Below are positions 41,562 to 55,017 of a stretch of DNA of 64,000 nucleotides, piece by piece. Positions within the stretch are counted from its first letter, which is position 1, and each line of letters opens with the position of its first letter. Below the pieces are notes generated by a model. It worked only from the letters and a program-made list of their open reading frames with translations. It was not told the origin of the DNA and ran no database searches. The DNA comes from Homalodisca vitripennis (taxonomy: Eukaryota; Arthropoda; Insecta; Hemiptera; Cicadellidae). The stretch lies in the NCBI RefSeq assembly GCF_021130785.1, contig NC_060207.1, positions 194,857,501 to 194,921,500 on the forward strand, read 5' to 3'. Position numbers and translations under genes: made by a program.

Positions 41562-44500
41562 GTAAGCATCAGTAATGATTTTTTTATGTTCTATTTGTGC
41601 ATCGTGTAACCTGCTTTTTGTGAAAAATATTATGTCAAATACAAATTAATTTATAAAAAAAAAAATATAATATTTGGCCTTTGTTATGCGATCTTAAACA
41701 GTGTAGATTGATGTTTGTACAAAAGAGTTTAAAACAAGTTATGAACTATTGGTTAGCTTTGATAATAATAGTGAATAATGACAGACACCAAGAAAATAGA
41801 AGATTGAAGGAGCCTCAGACGTTTTAAAGAAATTTTTTTATTATTTTATATAATACATTTATTTATTTATAGTCAAATATTACATAGGCATTTGGAAAAT
41901 TGCAAGCTAATATTGAAGAAGCTTGAGACTAATAATTTATAATCGATTAATCTTTTTTACTGAATATTTAATTTTCGACATAGTTGTTTCTCCAGCTGTT
42001 TCATCGTAGCATGAAGAAGGAACATCAACTTTCTGGTCTAAAAATGATACCATTTTGTACTTTTCAAATTTACCTGAACAAACTTATTGTGAATTTAGTA
42101 CTAAATTTTCTGTTCCTTTAAAGTAATTATTTTTTATGCAATAGTTTTTAAAAGTTCAAAATAAATAGTTATGAACTAACTGTCTTCAAAATGGAGGTTT
42201 TGTTTAATGTTAAAAAATTTATACACACCAGAGATTACTTTGGAATGATTACAATGACAATCTGCCAAAATAAAAATGCTGGTGTAAGTACATAATGTTT
42301 TCTTGTACTGAATTATTCATAATTATAAGCCCAAATACTTAACAAATCTATGTTTAGTTCATAAAGACAACTCAAATATTGTCCACTTGACTTATTGAGT
42401 ATTGCTTTGAATTGACATCTGATTATTGCCTGGTAACAGTCAGTCTTCATTACATCAACAGCATTATCGGAAGAGCAAATTCCTTTGCTGCAATACCGGC
42501 AACTCACAGTCCTCACCAAGATTTTTTAAATTATGACCAGAAGAAATATCAACAAACAGTTGATTCAGAAATTGTTTGCTTCTTTGAACCATGAACTGTT
42601 TAATAATAACAGTTGTTTATGATTTCTGTATTTAAGTCTATCTGATGGATACACAAAGGTGACAGTTGCCTTCAACATCTTTAAGAATCTGAAAATCTCA
42701 ATTGAAACTATTCTGTACCCAACAGAAAATAAATAATCAAAACAAATTTCAGGTCAGTCTTCAACAAAATATAAAAAAGGTGTCAACCAAACCCAATCGC
42801 TGTCTTAAACTTAGCAAACTTCCATCACAAAAACAACACCATTGATTGGCTTTATTGATAACAAGATTGTATTAATACTGCTAATAAGTGAATGACTATA
42901 CTGATGCGAGCAGATATTATATTTATCAATTAGTAATTGGAATTTCTCAAGATTTTATCCAGAACCAATTTTATTTGCACATTTGAAAAAAAAATGTAAT
43001 TGTGAAAATTATGCAATAAGAACTACTAAATATTTACCAGACATTTTGAAATATTGTGTTTCATACCAGTTTTAAAGCCTACAATTAAATTAGAAAGTTT
43101 GCTGAACATCTCCAGATACATATTCACATTTCAAGAAATTCTCACTATAGAATAATGTCCTCATGCACAGCCTTATTTGAGCTATAGTGAATTAAAGTTA
43201 AGAATACAAGCATTGCTACAAAAATTAACTGAAAGTAATGGAAGACTCTGGGAAGGGTCTAGACAAGTTTTTGAGAATTTAAAAATCCTAACTGGAACCA
43301 CTATTACTGATATTGTCTCATGATATTTGAGAAGTTCACAAGACATGGTAATCTCCAGTCATTTTGTGAAGAATGGTAGCAACTACAGCTTACCAATGCA
43401 CATGAGTACTTTCTTTGAGAAGAATTCTTCACCCGCTGAATCTGGATTCTACAAGTTCTTAGGAAATGGGATTTCAAAGACCTGAAGAGAATGTTCAAAA
43501 GAGAAGAAGCTAGAAGACAATACAGCCTTAATGAATTTAAAATTGAAACTTAAAATGCCCACAATACAACAAAGATGTGAAAAGTAAACTTGTCTACCTA
43601 CAATAGCATACTTACTTATAACTATAAAACCTGAATGCTTGACAAGAGGATCACATTTACTGTACTAAGATAAAATGGGGACAAATACTCATAATTAGCC
43701 GATGTAAACTGTTTTAGAGGAATAACTACCTAATTTACAAATTCTTTCTACTTTTTATACTGGCTGTGAAGAAGCCTGTTTTTGATGTTAAACCAATTGC
43801 CCACAAATTGTTTGACATCTTTGTTGTTTTGGAACTATTTTCTCATAACATCTTAAGTGAGCCATACAAGTAAAAAGAATGAAGTGAAATCAGGACAGTA
43901 ATGAGATGAAGCTGGAACTGACAGCCCATTTTACCCAATGATTTCTTGATTTAGTGGATCAGTAAGAAGGTTGCACTTCTCATACTTAAGATCCTATACC
44001 TCTCACTTGAGATCCACAATGTATTTATCTCATTGTTGGTTTTACACTCTTCATAAGAATACTTAAGTAGTAGTGACTGTATACTTATGCAAATATACTA
44101 ATCTTTGATGTTGATTTAAGTTTCATGAGAGAGAGTTTAAACTTCAACTAACTGACCAGGACAGTTCCTAATGCTCCCAGTGTGCATTTAATTGAAGTAA
44201 AATGCATAATACTTTATTTTTAAATTTATGGAAATTATTTTTCTTCAAAATCTGTGGTGAAAGACGCAATGAGATTTTTTTTATTGTTAATACTTGAAAA
44301 ATACAATCTAAAAAAAACTATTACTTCACTTCTGTTCAAACTCTTCTTTGTCAGTTTTGTTTATTATGAAAGATATCCAGCTATATTTTTTGTTAATTTT
44401 CAGGATAACTGTTTATGTTTAACATATGTTGATTAAATATCTATACATACATTTATGACTGTCAGTCCTAAAATGCTCAGCACCAATAAGAAGAACCAAC

Positions 44501-46710
44501 CAGATTACAGGAATAAATTGACTTTCAGTTTTGTTTGAAAGTAGTGTTATTTAATCAAGAAAGTAATTTTTTAGTTTCTGGCATCCATTTTTTTAGTTGC
44601 CCTTTAAATGAAGGATGCAATAATTAATAATAATATTTACTTAAGCAGAATGAATGTGTTTTTGAGGTTATTGACATGAAATGTAATTTTAAAGTATGTT
44701 TCATTCACAAGTAGGAATTACTTCTGATGTGGCCCAGGACATGAAGCAATGAAGCATATCAAGGATTTGTGACCATTTCTCAACCAGATGCACAAGAGGT
44801 TTCCTCAATTCTGAAAGAAACTTTTAAATGCAGAAGTCAAACTGTGAAACAGCCTTATGGAAGATCTAAAGCTATGGTGCAATATATATGTATATATAAT
44901 CGGTAAAACTTATTAGGATCTAAGATCTTATCCAGACGGATTAACCCTTGCTGGAACACTGAAGATTTCAGACAAGAAGAAGTAAAAAATGTTCTTGATT
45001 GAAGAGTCAACTGGTATTCTTTTTATAATATAATACAATAAATATGAAATCATATATTCATTTGAATGAGAATAATTACCTATGATTTTTGTATTAGTAG
45101 GTTTTACCTGTCAGTTATACACAAATTCAGAAACTCTGATGAAAAAAATCTAAAACAATAATCTTAATACAAGTGTTTGTTTAAGTCTGGGCTACTTAAT
45201 AAAGTCTTGCTCAAAAATAGCGTTTTTCTATTACCAGTAACATTTATAATATTGACATGTGACATAAGTTTTTTGACAAATTTTTAATTCAATTCAGAAA
45301 GGTGTTAACAAAGAGCAATGCAATAAAAGTGATAAAATAATACTAAAGCAGAAAATTTAGCGAGTACAGGAAACCAACACAGCAATCTTGGAATAGCACT
45401 GGAAGTACTTTGAGAATCTTATTTTGTGCTTACCATATCATATTCTTACATGTATAAGATAAACAAAGTGCTTTGGAATAAAATTAAGACACTATTGTAC
45501 AAAGTACTTAGGAGAATAGACAGTTTTTGTTGTACATTTGTATTTGCCATCTCAAATTTAAGTATGTAATAGTTTTTTTAAGTGGGCACTTCATATTTTA
45601 AGTACAAATTAGAAATAATATGTTTTAAATTATTATGGTAAGATATGTAACAAATAGATTTTAGAAACTATAAAGCCTCTCCTACCAACATCAGCGTGGC
45701 TTTGCTTTTAGTGTCGGTACATGTCTTAAGGTTTTGTAAATTATTAAACATGGTGTGAATAAATTCATTTGAAGCATGCCATTGTATGAGCAAGGAAGTT
45801 ATATGTCAAGTTCGGAAAGTAAAGATGAACTTTACGAGTAGCTGTGTCCTTACTGAGTTACAACTGTCAGCTAATGAGTACACAGGATCCTGAGAAGTGA
45901 TCCTCTAACGCATGGTGCTGTCTTACACAAGGTCATATGGTGGCTGAAATATATTGTTAAACCAGTTGTTGTTTATGGCTAAAACTCAGTAAATTTTCAG
46001 AGATCAGTGTGTCCGTTTTCTGTCCTTAGTAAAAAGTTAGTGTGAAAAGTGGGAGATTAAGTTAGTTGAGATATGCATTTGATTCCTTTCAGAGACGTAC
46101 AACTTGTTATTTACAGAAACATTTTTGTATAAGATGCAGAAAACTTTGTTCTGAACAGGTGCCAAAAAATGACCACTGGCAAATACAAATCTACCCACAT
46201 TAGAAATAGATGATTTTTTCTAACTGGTTTTTGAGCAAAAAATTTTGAGGTTCTAGATATTTAATTAATACTTATCTCTTTACTTTCTGAACATGCCTTA
46301 TAACTTAATTAGCTCCTACACTCATTAATAAATTTTATTACAAATGTTACTGGCTTTCACTATATAACTTATATATTACACATTTTTGGCCAAGTAAAAA
46401 GAAAGCCTCTAGCCTCAAGTTTGGTCAAAAAAAAAACAAATTTATGAGCTAACTTGTAAATGTATGCCACTTGTTTACGAATGAAAATCATATTCAGAAC
46501 TTTTTTTGTAAAGTAGCAAATAAAATTGTAAAAAGTTATATACTTCTTGAGTTATTTACGCAAAATGTTTTAAATGTATTCATAATTACTTATATATATA
46601 ACAATTGTTTCAATGATTCCTAAATTTTACATGCTATGACTTAAATTGTTTATAACAGTCCTTAGTTTCTTGTCAGATTGTGTCATCAGAACCAAAATTG
46701 TTTCTTACAG
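41562..46710 (+). other. Hcf intron (5.1 kb)
   Basis: This is AT-rich sequence with no further exon I can support. It includes a TATATATAATCGGT at 44.89 kb like the LINE tail at 35.05 kb, probably by chance. Confidence 0.5.
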
Positions 46711-46771
46711 CCCAGCAAAGAGGAAGGTGCGGACGAATCACACCAAGATTCTCAACTGCATTCAAAACAGG
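46711..46771 (+). CDS. Hcf: Hcf exon, acidic linker
   Basis: The acceptor (ttcttacag) is at 46710 and the donor (G|gtaaat) at 46772. The exon is 61 nt, phase 0 in and phase 1 out, encoding PSKEEGADESHQDSQLHSKQ plus the first base of Gly. A hydrophilic, acidic, Ser/Gln-rich composition fits the linker of host cell factor. A different frame would give a basic, cysteine-containing peptide that does not fit. Confidence 0.6.
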
Positions 46772-47407
46772 GTAAATTGGACAATTCGTTTTGTAAAAGA
46801 CTTATTGAAACCCAGTTCCTCTCCTCTTCCACATCTATATCTGCTGCACTTTCCCTAAACTGAGGGAGTCACTCAGAGAAATTATATTAATTAGTCAATA
46901 ATTGTTCATTGTTGACACCAGCATCATTTGCTGTAGCTATTATTTTTTTCAATTAAGTAACATAAAATCCACATGATAATATGCTAAGAAAATAATGATA
47001 AAAATATGTCAATAATAAAACATAATTAAAGGGTACCATGTTATTTTTTTCTTAAACAATTTAATTAATTATAATCCTATATTGTGAATTTACACCTATA
47101 TGTGTCTTATATATAATGTATAGTGTATTGTTAAGATTATTTCAACAAGAATATGTATTTTCCATTAATTAGTATTGACATTCTAAAGAATAATTTTATA
47201 ATTAGAATAAAAATATTGATTACACTCCGGAATTCGTATTATTTCAATAAATAAAAGATTTTCTTTTTAATTTGATTTCAGTATGAACACAGTCACCAGA
47301 AAACAAAGTTGCACTTACAACTTTTGGGTTAAGAATAAATTAGGAGAGAGTACAATAGGACACAAAATGTGTGTGTTAAATTCAGCGCCTCTTCACCTTC
47401 CGCTTAA

Positions 47408-47676
47408 TGCAGTGTCTGAAATCTGATGTTGTCACAGACTTGACTCCTGTAATCTAGAGTCCGCCTCCATCTGAAGAAATCAAAAACAAGTTGGAAAACA
47501 CCTCTTTATCTAGATTACACTTTTTTCTAGTCTGAGTGTCTTTGATGTCAAAAGAATGCAAAAGGTTTCGAATAAGCTTCTTTATTGCCCACTTGTTTTG
47601 GATCTCTTGAAGTGGACAAGAACTCCAGATTCTAGGAGTCAAGTCTGTGACAACGTGAGATTTCAGATGCTGCACT
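47408..47676. mobile_element. small foldback element in an Hcf intron
   Basis: About 53-bp arms, TGCAGTGTCTGAAATCTGAT...GACTTGACTCCTGTAATCTA and its complement at 47624-47676, enclose a ~160-bp loop. A 73-residue minus-strand reading frame across it has no recognised motif and probably reflects the repeat. Confidence 0.75.
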
Positions 47677-47859
47677 AAACGGAATGGTTCCCACTTACAA
47701 AAGAGTAGTTTTTAGTATTAAAAATGGTTTCTTTACATAGAGTTTACCTAATTTTAGTACTACTTTGGATATTGTTTTGTTTCTATAACATTACTATATG
47801 AGTATATTTAATAATAAATTCCAAAACATCATTGTCATGGCTCTCTTACGAAGGCTGTT

Positions 47860-48233
47860 CAAGGACATCTCATTTTACATTTTAGTGATATTGCATGTCC
47901 TGCCTGATCTCTGGATCTCACTGCTTGTGATTTTTGGTTATGGGGCTACGTTATGAGCATAGTTTTTGTTACAAAACCTCACATCATTGCTAATTTAAAG
48001 AACTGCATAAAAGATGAGGTTGCTGCAATACCAATGTCTGTGGTACTCTGAGTAATGGCAAATTTCCAGAAAAGATTACAGTCATGTGTGGATGTTGATG
48101 AGGAACATTTACATGATGTTACAGTTGGCATAACTATGTACATACTCTGACTATGTTAATAAATTTTAAGTACTATTTCTTGTAATGTTATTTCATTTCA
48201 AAAACTGTCAGATTGTTTTGGACCACCCTTTAC
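47860..48233 (+). pseudogene. IS630/DDE_3 transposase C-terminal relic
   Basis: The plus strand reads ACPA-stop-SLDLTACDFWLWGYVMS, then ANLKNCIKDEVAAIPMSVVL, a stop and NFQKRLQSCVDVDEEHLHDV. The DLTxCDFWLWGYxK block carries the third catalytic acidic position region of DDE_3 transposases. It ends near GTTTTGGACCACCCTTTAC, probably the element's 3' terminal repeat. Two in-frame stops make it inactive. It lies in an Hcf intron. Confidence 0.7.
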
Positions 48234-49518
48234 TAGGATAGTATAATCTTATTCCATTAAATGACCCAGAGACACACTACAAAAGCTTGATTTGTTTTGT
48301 AAACTTCCATTAGCTTTCCACTTAGTCATCAACTATGATATTTTGTCTTCTTAAGTTAAATCTTTTGATACTAGGTAAATTCTTCAAACAACCATCGCCG
48401 TACTTATTCTATAATTGCCACCTTGTGGTGACAATTTTATTGTAAAATATTGCATATTGTAGTGTTGTAATTTTGGTACTGTATTTGTTTTCTCTTTCAC
48501 TGTTATTAGTTTTCTGAAGGTCAATTCAAATTGAACTGAAATCACTGTAAGATTGGAAAGACAAATAAGAAAGTGCTAAAATTGCAGTGGAGTATTAATG
48601 AGTAATGATTAGACAAAGCCATGGTTTCATGAGTTTTTTTAAGTTTATGAAAATTTATTTTCTTGATTATCATTAGTACTTGGCACAGCACAGAATCATT
48701 ACAGATCGTCTTGGCAAAAAATGCAGTTTTTGCCATAAAATGTTTGCATTACATTAGTTTTGTCACAGTAACGTTTTAATTTGTTACTGTCACAATTATC
48801 AGTTGACAATTAAACAAAGACTTCAGAAAAACATATCCATGTGACCAATTAAAGAGAATATGAAAATGGGTTGTTTTAGATAAGCACTTCATTTTCAGTT
48901 TTATATTGAGATGTTGCAAAGTAATCAGTAGTTGTAAGAATATTGAAAGTTATGTGCTATGTATATTTCTTAAACAATTATATCCTCTAAAAAGTCAGTT
49001 ACTAAACTGCTCACAAATTAAGATTTTAAAGAATTTAGTGCTTATCTTTCTTTTGAAATACAATTAATGAAAATTTGTATGACAAATTAACTGTACTCAC
49101 CCAATCTATATCACTTTCAAAATGGTAATTAATCATCATTGATATTCATCTCGATTTTATGATACTAATGTCATTTTATGTTCATACAAATTTATTCCAG
49201 ACTAATTTTTATTTAATGCTTTAAATTCCTTTAGAGATTATAATAATTTAAATGTAAATCCTTAAAACTTGAAGATTCTCTTTCCTTACTCTTTCTTTAT
49301 TGAGAAATAAAGTGATAATCCAAACATATTACCTGTTTACAACCAATAAGACATTTCCATCAAATTTATATATTTTATTATAAAATGAAAATATTTATCA
49401 ATAATTTTAAATATTCAGTTTTAGATAGTTAACACCACCTCTTCCTTACCTTCATACATACTATAGTGGGAAAAATGTAATTCATAAAAAATGTTTAAAG
49501 TATAAAATAAATTTCTAG

Positions 49519-49689
49519 GAATAAGTGGATTCTCAGATATAGAATTGGCCATGGAAGAAGAACTACATCCAGGAGAGAACCAACCAGAAACGAACCAACC
49601 AGAAACGATGGATGTTGACCCATCTACAGAAGAAGCAAATCCTCAAGTTTCAGATGCCACACATGGGGATGAAGTCTCTAAACCTGAAG
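49519..49689 (+). CDS. Hcf: Hcf exon, acidic linker (phase 1-1)
   Basis: The acceptor (atttctag) is at 49518 and the donor (gtgaag) at 49690. The exon is 171 nt, phase 1 at both ends. It reads ISGFSDIELAMEEELHPGEN, then ETNQPETMDVDPSTEEANPQ and a Glu/Asp-rich end. No fold is recognised. Acidic Pro/Glu/Thr-rich sequence upstream of the C-terminal FN3 repeats fits the acidic activation region of host cell factor. As a symmetric exon it could be skipped without loss of frame. Confidence 0.75.
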
Positions 49690-49869
49690 GTGAAGTTTTA
49701 TTATTTTCTTTGCAATATTATAAAAAATGGGTTTGATCAAAAACCTTCTTATTACAGGTTATTTTTCATCAGCAAATTCTATCTAACACCAAAATAGAGC
49801 TATTATTTGAGCTAACAAAGAAATCTGATTGTTGTCCAGGCAAAGAATTGTTAATTACAAGGGCCTTTT

Positions 49870-50380
49870 TTTCAACCGATCTCATGCTGTCACTGCATTG
49901 CATTTAGCAGTCCACAGTGTGGGCAGTAGTCAATCGCGTGTATTTCCCACTACATTTGTCACTGGTGAGTTCAAGTAACTATTTTGCGCTGAGCAGCAGT
50001 TGCATAATCATGGCTACCTCTACTGATACTCCTGCCAAATTTGAATTGAGGAGTTTTATTCTTTTCCTATAAGCAGAAGGGAATAGTGCAGCAAAAATCC
50101 ATCGGAAAATGTGTCGTGTTTACGGAGAAAATATTATGAGTGATGGTGTTGTACATGAGTGGTGTAGAAAACCAAAGATCTTGACACCCACAAGAATCGC
50201 CGAATGGCTTCAGCATTGAAATGTCACAAATTAATCCTTGAATTTGACATTTGGCCATCTTTAAACTTATGTCGCGATTAACGCACACCATCATTCATAA
50301 TTTTTTTTTCCATAAACACGGCACATTCTCCATTTGATTTCTGCTGCACTATTCCCTTCTGCTTGCAGGAAACGAATAAC
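49870..50380 (+). mobile_element. mariner-type transposase N-terminus in a foldback relic
   Basis: The plus strand reads MATSTDTPAKFELRSFILFL, then NSAAKIHRKMCRVYGENIMS and DGVVHEWCRK. This is the N-terminal helix-turn-helix of the mariner (Mos1/SETMAR-like) transposase family found in many insects. From 50290 to 50370 nearly the same 80 bp occurs inverted (GCAGAAGGGAATAGTGCAGC on both strands), so the relic is a head-to-head foldback with its catalytic part deleted. It lies in an Hcf intron. Confidence 0.75.
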
Positions 50381-50535
50381 TATCCTCAATTCACATCTAA
50401 AAACTCATGTTTCCATCTAGTATCAGAGTTGTTCTTGTATCAGTGTTCACGTAATTGGGATACGAAATGTATTTTTAGTGTCCCTAAAATGAGTATTATC
50501 TGTATTAGTATTCTGAATTTTTTTTACTGTCTAAT

Positions 50536-50558
50536 ATATATATATATATATATATAGT
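50536..50558. repeat. (TA)n microsatellite
   Basis: A run of about eleven TA units lies in an Hcf intron. Confidence 0.9.
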
Positions 50559-51127
50559 TGTTTCTACAATTACAGTAGAAATCCAAGCTATATGGGATCT
50601 CTTATACAGAAAAACATGTATATTTTGAAGATTTCGAAATAGCACCCTGTATTGGTCAAACTAACAGCAACCAGTAGAGCGATCCAAACGGCATAGCAGG
50701 GTGAATACTTTCAAAGCTGTAATATTAATTTGGAATTTTGTAAGAGAAGTGCAATATAAATCTGAACAGAAGGATCTATCATGACCATTCAATGAAATTC
50801 ACAGAAGTTATTTACTTTATTGTTATTTTTAAACATTGATTTACTGTGATCAATCTAAGATTCATTTATTTACATTTCACGATATGTTTACACTTATGCA
50901 ATAGTGTCACTTGACTCAAACGTAGTCCTTGATTCTTAATTTGTCTGTGTTTCACCACACTTGAAATGCTTCTACTAAAGGGCCGTCTCACCCAAATTCT
51001 GCTGAGGATTCTTCATTTTTTGTATTTTAACACAGTCTATCCCTAATACAAGGACACCATCCATTCCATATCTAATTTTATGAGCTCAATTTTTCTCTAA
51101 TCTCTTACATATTTTATCTCTATGCAG

Positions 51128-51289
51128 AAGTGCCACCTGATCCAAATCCAGTTGATGATGATATCCAGGATCCTGCTCCTCTGGAACATTCTGAGGAATC
51201 TGAAAATATAGGAATAGGAGAAATGGAGCATGAAGAGGCTGAACAGGATAACACCCCTGAAGAAGATCCAGAGGATGCAGGAATGACAG
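51128..51289 (+). CDS. Hcf: Hcf exon, acidic linker (phase 1-1)
   Basis: The acceptor (tatgcag) is at 51127 and the donor (gtttaa) at 51290. The exon is 162 nt, phase 1 at both ends. It encodes EVPPDPNPVDDDIQDPAPLE and a run of Glu/Asp (EMEHEEAEQDNTPEEDPEDA). Its layout resembles the start of the next exon (DP...P(L/I)...E..ESEN(I/L)), suggesting the two arose by exon duplication. I see no Taspase-1 type Q-x-D-G-x-D-D site, the cleavage signal known in some HCF proteins. Confidence 0.75.
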
Positions 51290-51844
51290 GTTTAACTCTC
51301 ATAGTGTTAATCAACAACATTTTGTCTTCTTTTTCCGTTTCTGTAGTGTCAAACGACAAAAATTTGTCGATCAAACATTGCTTCACATAATCACTTCTTA
51401 TAATATACTCCAGCAACATATCAGTTTGTATCATACAGTATTGGATTAAGGAAGAAAAATGTTAATTAAAAATAAAGTTTTATTCCTTTTTGTTATCATG
51501 GTTGTGACCTATTGACAAGTTGATTATTTCAAAAATAAAAGAAAATGTCCTCTGTTTGTTATGAACACCATCGTGGTGTTGTTTACTTTTACTTCTGTGT
51601 CGAGCTCTGTATAATTAATTAAGTTTTATTTGTATTTTAGTGTTGTATTAAATGTATAGTGTGTTGTTGGATATTGCAATAGTGCAAATAAATATCTTTT
51701 TACTGAAACCTGGAAACCTGTTGGATAAATGATCAGCTCTGAGTTGGCTATTACAAAATCATTTGGCTAAAATTCATTTCACATAGTTTGTTATTATTTT
51801 CCATATACTAAAACGTTATTTCCCGCAATCTTTTAGTTCTGAAG

Positions 51845-52160
51845 TAACAATTTAGTCTTGATAAATAGATAGTTTTCACAACCAAATGTAATTTCTTTGG
51901 TTATATGTGATAACTGGATCATTGTTTTCCACATGTGTACAATTATTATGGTTATAGCTGTGTAGTTGTGGTTATTACAGTTATATCCATGTAGTTGTGG
52001 AATAACAATTTAGTCTTGATAAATAGATAGTTTTCACAACCAAATTTAATTTCTTTGGTTATATGTGATAACTGGATCATTGTTTGCCACATGTGTACAA
52101 TTATTATGGTTATAGCTGTGTAGTTGTGGTTATTACAGTTATATCCATGTAGTTGTGGAA
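51845..52160. repeat. 158-bp tandem duplication in an Hcf intron
   Basis: TAACAATTTAGTCTTGATAA at 51845 recurs at 52003 with about three differences over 158 bp, and a third partial start follows at 52161. It is near identical, so it is recent. Confidence 0.9.
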
Positions 52161-54409
52161 TAAAAATTTAGTCTTGGTCAGATTTCATTAATAAGAAATA
52201 CATTTATTTGAAAATATTTATGATAAAATGGTGATTTATTGTAGGCTACGCCTAAGTGATGGATTGAGCTCTGACCTCAAGTAATTTAAGGGAACTGGTC
52301 GAAATAGGTCTCAGAAAAAGGAACTTGTGATATCATAATAAAATTACATTATATTGATGTACGTGTTTAATTATCTTATTATTCATTCTAATTCAACAAT
52401 GTTCAGGCTGATGTAAATAAGGATTAGGTAACACTTTGTATGTTATTATGGATTTGAATTTTTTCTAACTGGTGTTCATTATCACATTTTATTTTGTAAA
52501 TTTGGTATTATTCCATATATTTAGACATAGTTTATAGTTTTCTAAAACTATATAAAATATCCTATCAGTTATAAACCATAAATTTAATTATAATACAAAC
52601 TTTCAAAAACATCTGATACTTTGCATTATGAAAATCTTTTGTAAAAGTTTTGAATAATGACAAAAAGTAACATTTTCATACTTTTCAAAAAATGAGTTAT
52701 GGAGTCTATATCATTGTACTTTGAATTAAATGAGTTATACAGCTATAATTCATTGAATTCAGAGTAACAAAATTTGCAATGTTTCATATATTCATATACG
52801 ATTGTATTAGCAAAATTTGTGTTACCAAACTCTTACATATATTGTGCGTATACCCGATTTTCATAATTTATGTGCATAACTGCTTTTTGTTTTATAGCTT
52901 TATTATGGTTTTCTATGTATGTATAAAGTTTGTTTTTCTGAAACTAGATTAAATTTAACGCTTAGTGGGTATCTCACATTTACATTTTTCTCAATAACTT
53001 GATTTGATAAGAATGGTTCCCCTAAATTTTAGAAATGTCTGCAAAATGTACTTAAAAAAGATTTGATTCAAATTGTGTTATGTGCTACTTTAAATGCAAA
53101 TATTATTCTTTGTTTAATTCTGAACAAAAAGTGTATACATTTATATTGTCCGGAGAAATCGTGTTTCCTCCACAATCCTTCCATTATCAAAAACAAACTT
53201 CAAACAAAGAAGTACAATTTTGTATCAGTTTCTTTAAGTAGATTTTATTTAATGAGAAGGTTGGACTTCAACCTCTTTTATGGTCAATATCTGCTCTTCC
53301 CTGAAGGTTAATTATTTCTTCCTCGTATGGTTGATTTTAAATAATAAATTCTTTTCAGGGCTACAAATTATTGTAGTTTCTGGTGTATAATGCTACAGTA
53401 TCATGAGGTTATGTTTTAATATTATTGTGAATGGCAGACATTCTTATTGTATTGTAGATGCTTGAAAACCGAATATAGGGGGATCTTATTCAGGTATTCT
53501 ACATCTACACATATTTGTGCCAATCTTAGTCTGTAGGGCCAATGCAACAAAGACGTCTATTGTGTCCACAGTTGTAGAGATTGTCAATCAGATTTTGATC
53601 ATTGGGAGTCAACTTTATCAGTGCATACATTTAGACATACGTAGTACATAAAAGGTTCAGAGACCAAGTATGTTTAAGTTTCTTAACTTATTTAAGTATC
53701 TGCCCTTCCTAAAAGTGATTTTGCCTTAGGAAAGAATATGCATGGCACCCTCACTCCAATGTCCAGTATCTTAAATAAAAATAAAATAGAATAAATAAAA
53801 ATTAATAGTAATCTGATCCTTCCTTTGACAATACAAGGCCATACAATAAATGCTCATTTATTTACAATCAATGATTTGTCGTTACTGCTTCCCGAGCATT
53901 CTCTTCTCAATTCAGCTGAGAGTTAAAACCAATTCACAACCTTACTGAAAGCACCATTGCTAGAAAAGATATCTATGATATGTTAGTTGGGGCAAGGCTC
54001 GACTAATACAGGCTGGAGTGCTGCTGTTCCCCACTACCAGTCTATATCGCATATCCGTCCCGCCGTTCATATATTCCTCACACACTGTTCCTTTTTTTCC
54101 AAGGGGATAACATGTTTGATAAATTATTTAAATATATTAATAGTTAAAAAGTAGTTTCTATACTCCAAAGTAATAGTTGAGGACTCGCAGCAGGCAGAAA
54201 GTAAGGGTTGCAGAGGCCAGCTGTGGGAGTGTTATGTAGGGTTAAGGTTCTATAATATTTCAGGGGCATTGCTTGCCTTTTGTTTAATTTTGATTTCATG
54301 TAGAAATGTAATTTAAACCAAAGAACCCATACAGTGTTCTAGCCTAGACTTTAAATAACTCTATGGTATTATGAAAACAGTACCAAACATGTTTCTTGAA
54401 TGCTTTCAG

Positions 54410-55017
54410 ATTCAGTTCATCACCCTGATGATCTACAAGTACAAGATCCAATACCAGAAGAACAAACGGCAGAGGATCCTCATCCCGCACAGGAAGAGCC
54501 ATCTCTGGAAGAAACGGCTGCAGAATCCGAAAATCTCCCAGAGGAGGAAACTCCAGTGGCGGAACAAGAGGAGGACACCTTAATGGCTGAATCTGAGGAA
54601 GAGACTCCGATGGCTGAACCACAGAAGGAGACTCCGGTGGAATCTCAGGAAGGAAAACAAGTGATTGGATCTCAGGAGCAGACATCGGTATCCGAACCCA
54701 TGTCTGCTCCTGGTACTACTGACACCTCAAAACCCAAACTGACAATGATGCGCACCCCGTCGCTCATTGATGACTACGTCTCGGAATTTGACTCATCACT
54801 TCCGGTTAGACAGGAGGCTTCCCCTCCTGCGCCCACTCCTGTGCTCTCTGTCTCTGCCCCCACTATACTTAACCCACTCCCAGTGACTGCTGCCCCCATC
54901 CCTGTGTTGTCAGTGGCTCCCCTCCGTTCTGTACCCATCCAAGCACCTATTCCTGTGTCTTCAATGCTTGAACAGGACAAGAAGAGTACAGAGGAATTGA
55001 AGAATCTGAAGAATGAG
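54410..55017 (+). CDS. Hcf: Hcf exon, long acidic to Pro/Ser/Thr-rich linker
   Basis: The acceptor (tgctttcag) is at 54409 and the donor GAG|gtatct at 55018. The exon is 608 nt, phase 1 in and phase 0 out. The first ~90 residues are very acidic with short repeats of (E)ETPVAE/EETPMAE. The next ~110 are Pro/Ser/Val/Ala-rich (PTPVLSVSAPTILNPLPVTA), and the end is a charged helix (ELKNLKNEVS). The composition matches an activation-type linker; no catalytic domain is present. It is the largest Hcf exon seen, and the splice sites and phase agree on both sides. Confidence 0.85.

Noticed and set aside
44885..44905. TATATATAATCGGT shared with the 3' end of the LINE at 35.05 kb
   Set aside because: Only 14 bp, mostly TA, with no coding similarity next to it. 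Chance is the simplest explanation.
54774..54980. Minus-strand Gly/Thr/Ser-rich frame inside the long Hcf exon
   Set aside because: It is the complement of the Pro/Ser/Ala-rich coding strand, which has in-phase splice sites on both sides.
51128..55017. Taspase-1 cleavage site or HCF proteolytic repeats in the linker exons
   Set aside because: No Q-(F/I/L/V)-D-G-x-D-D match and no ~26-residue HCF repeat was found in the visible exons.
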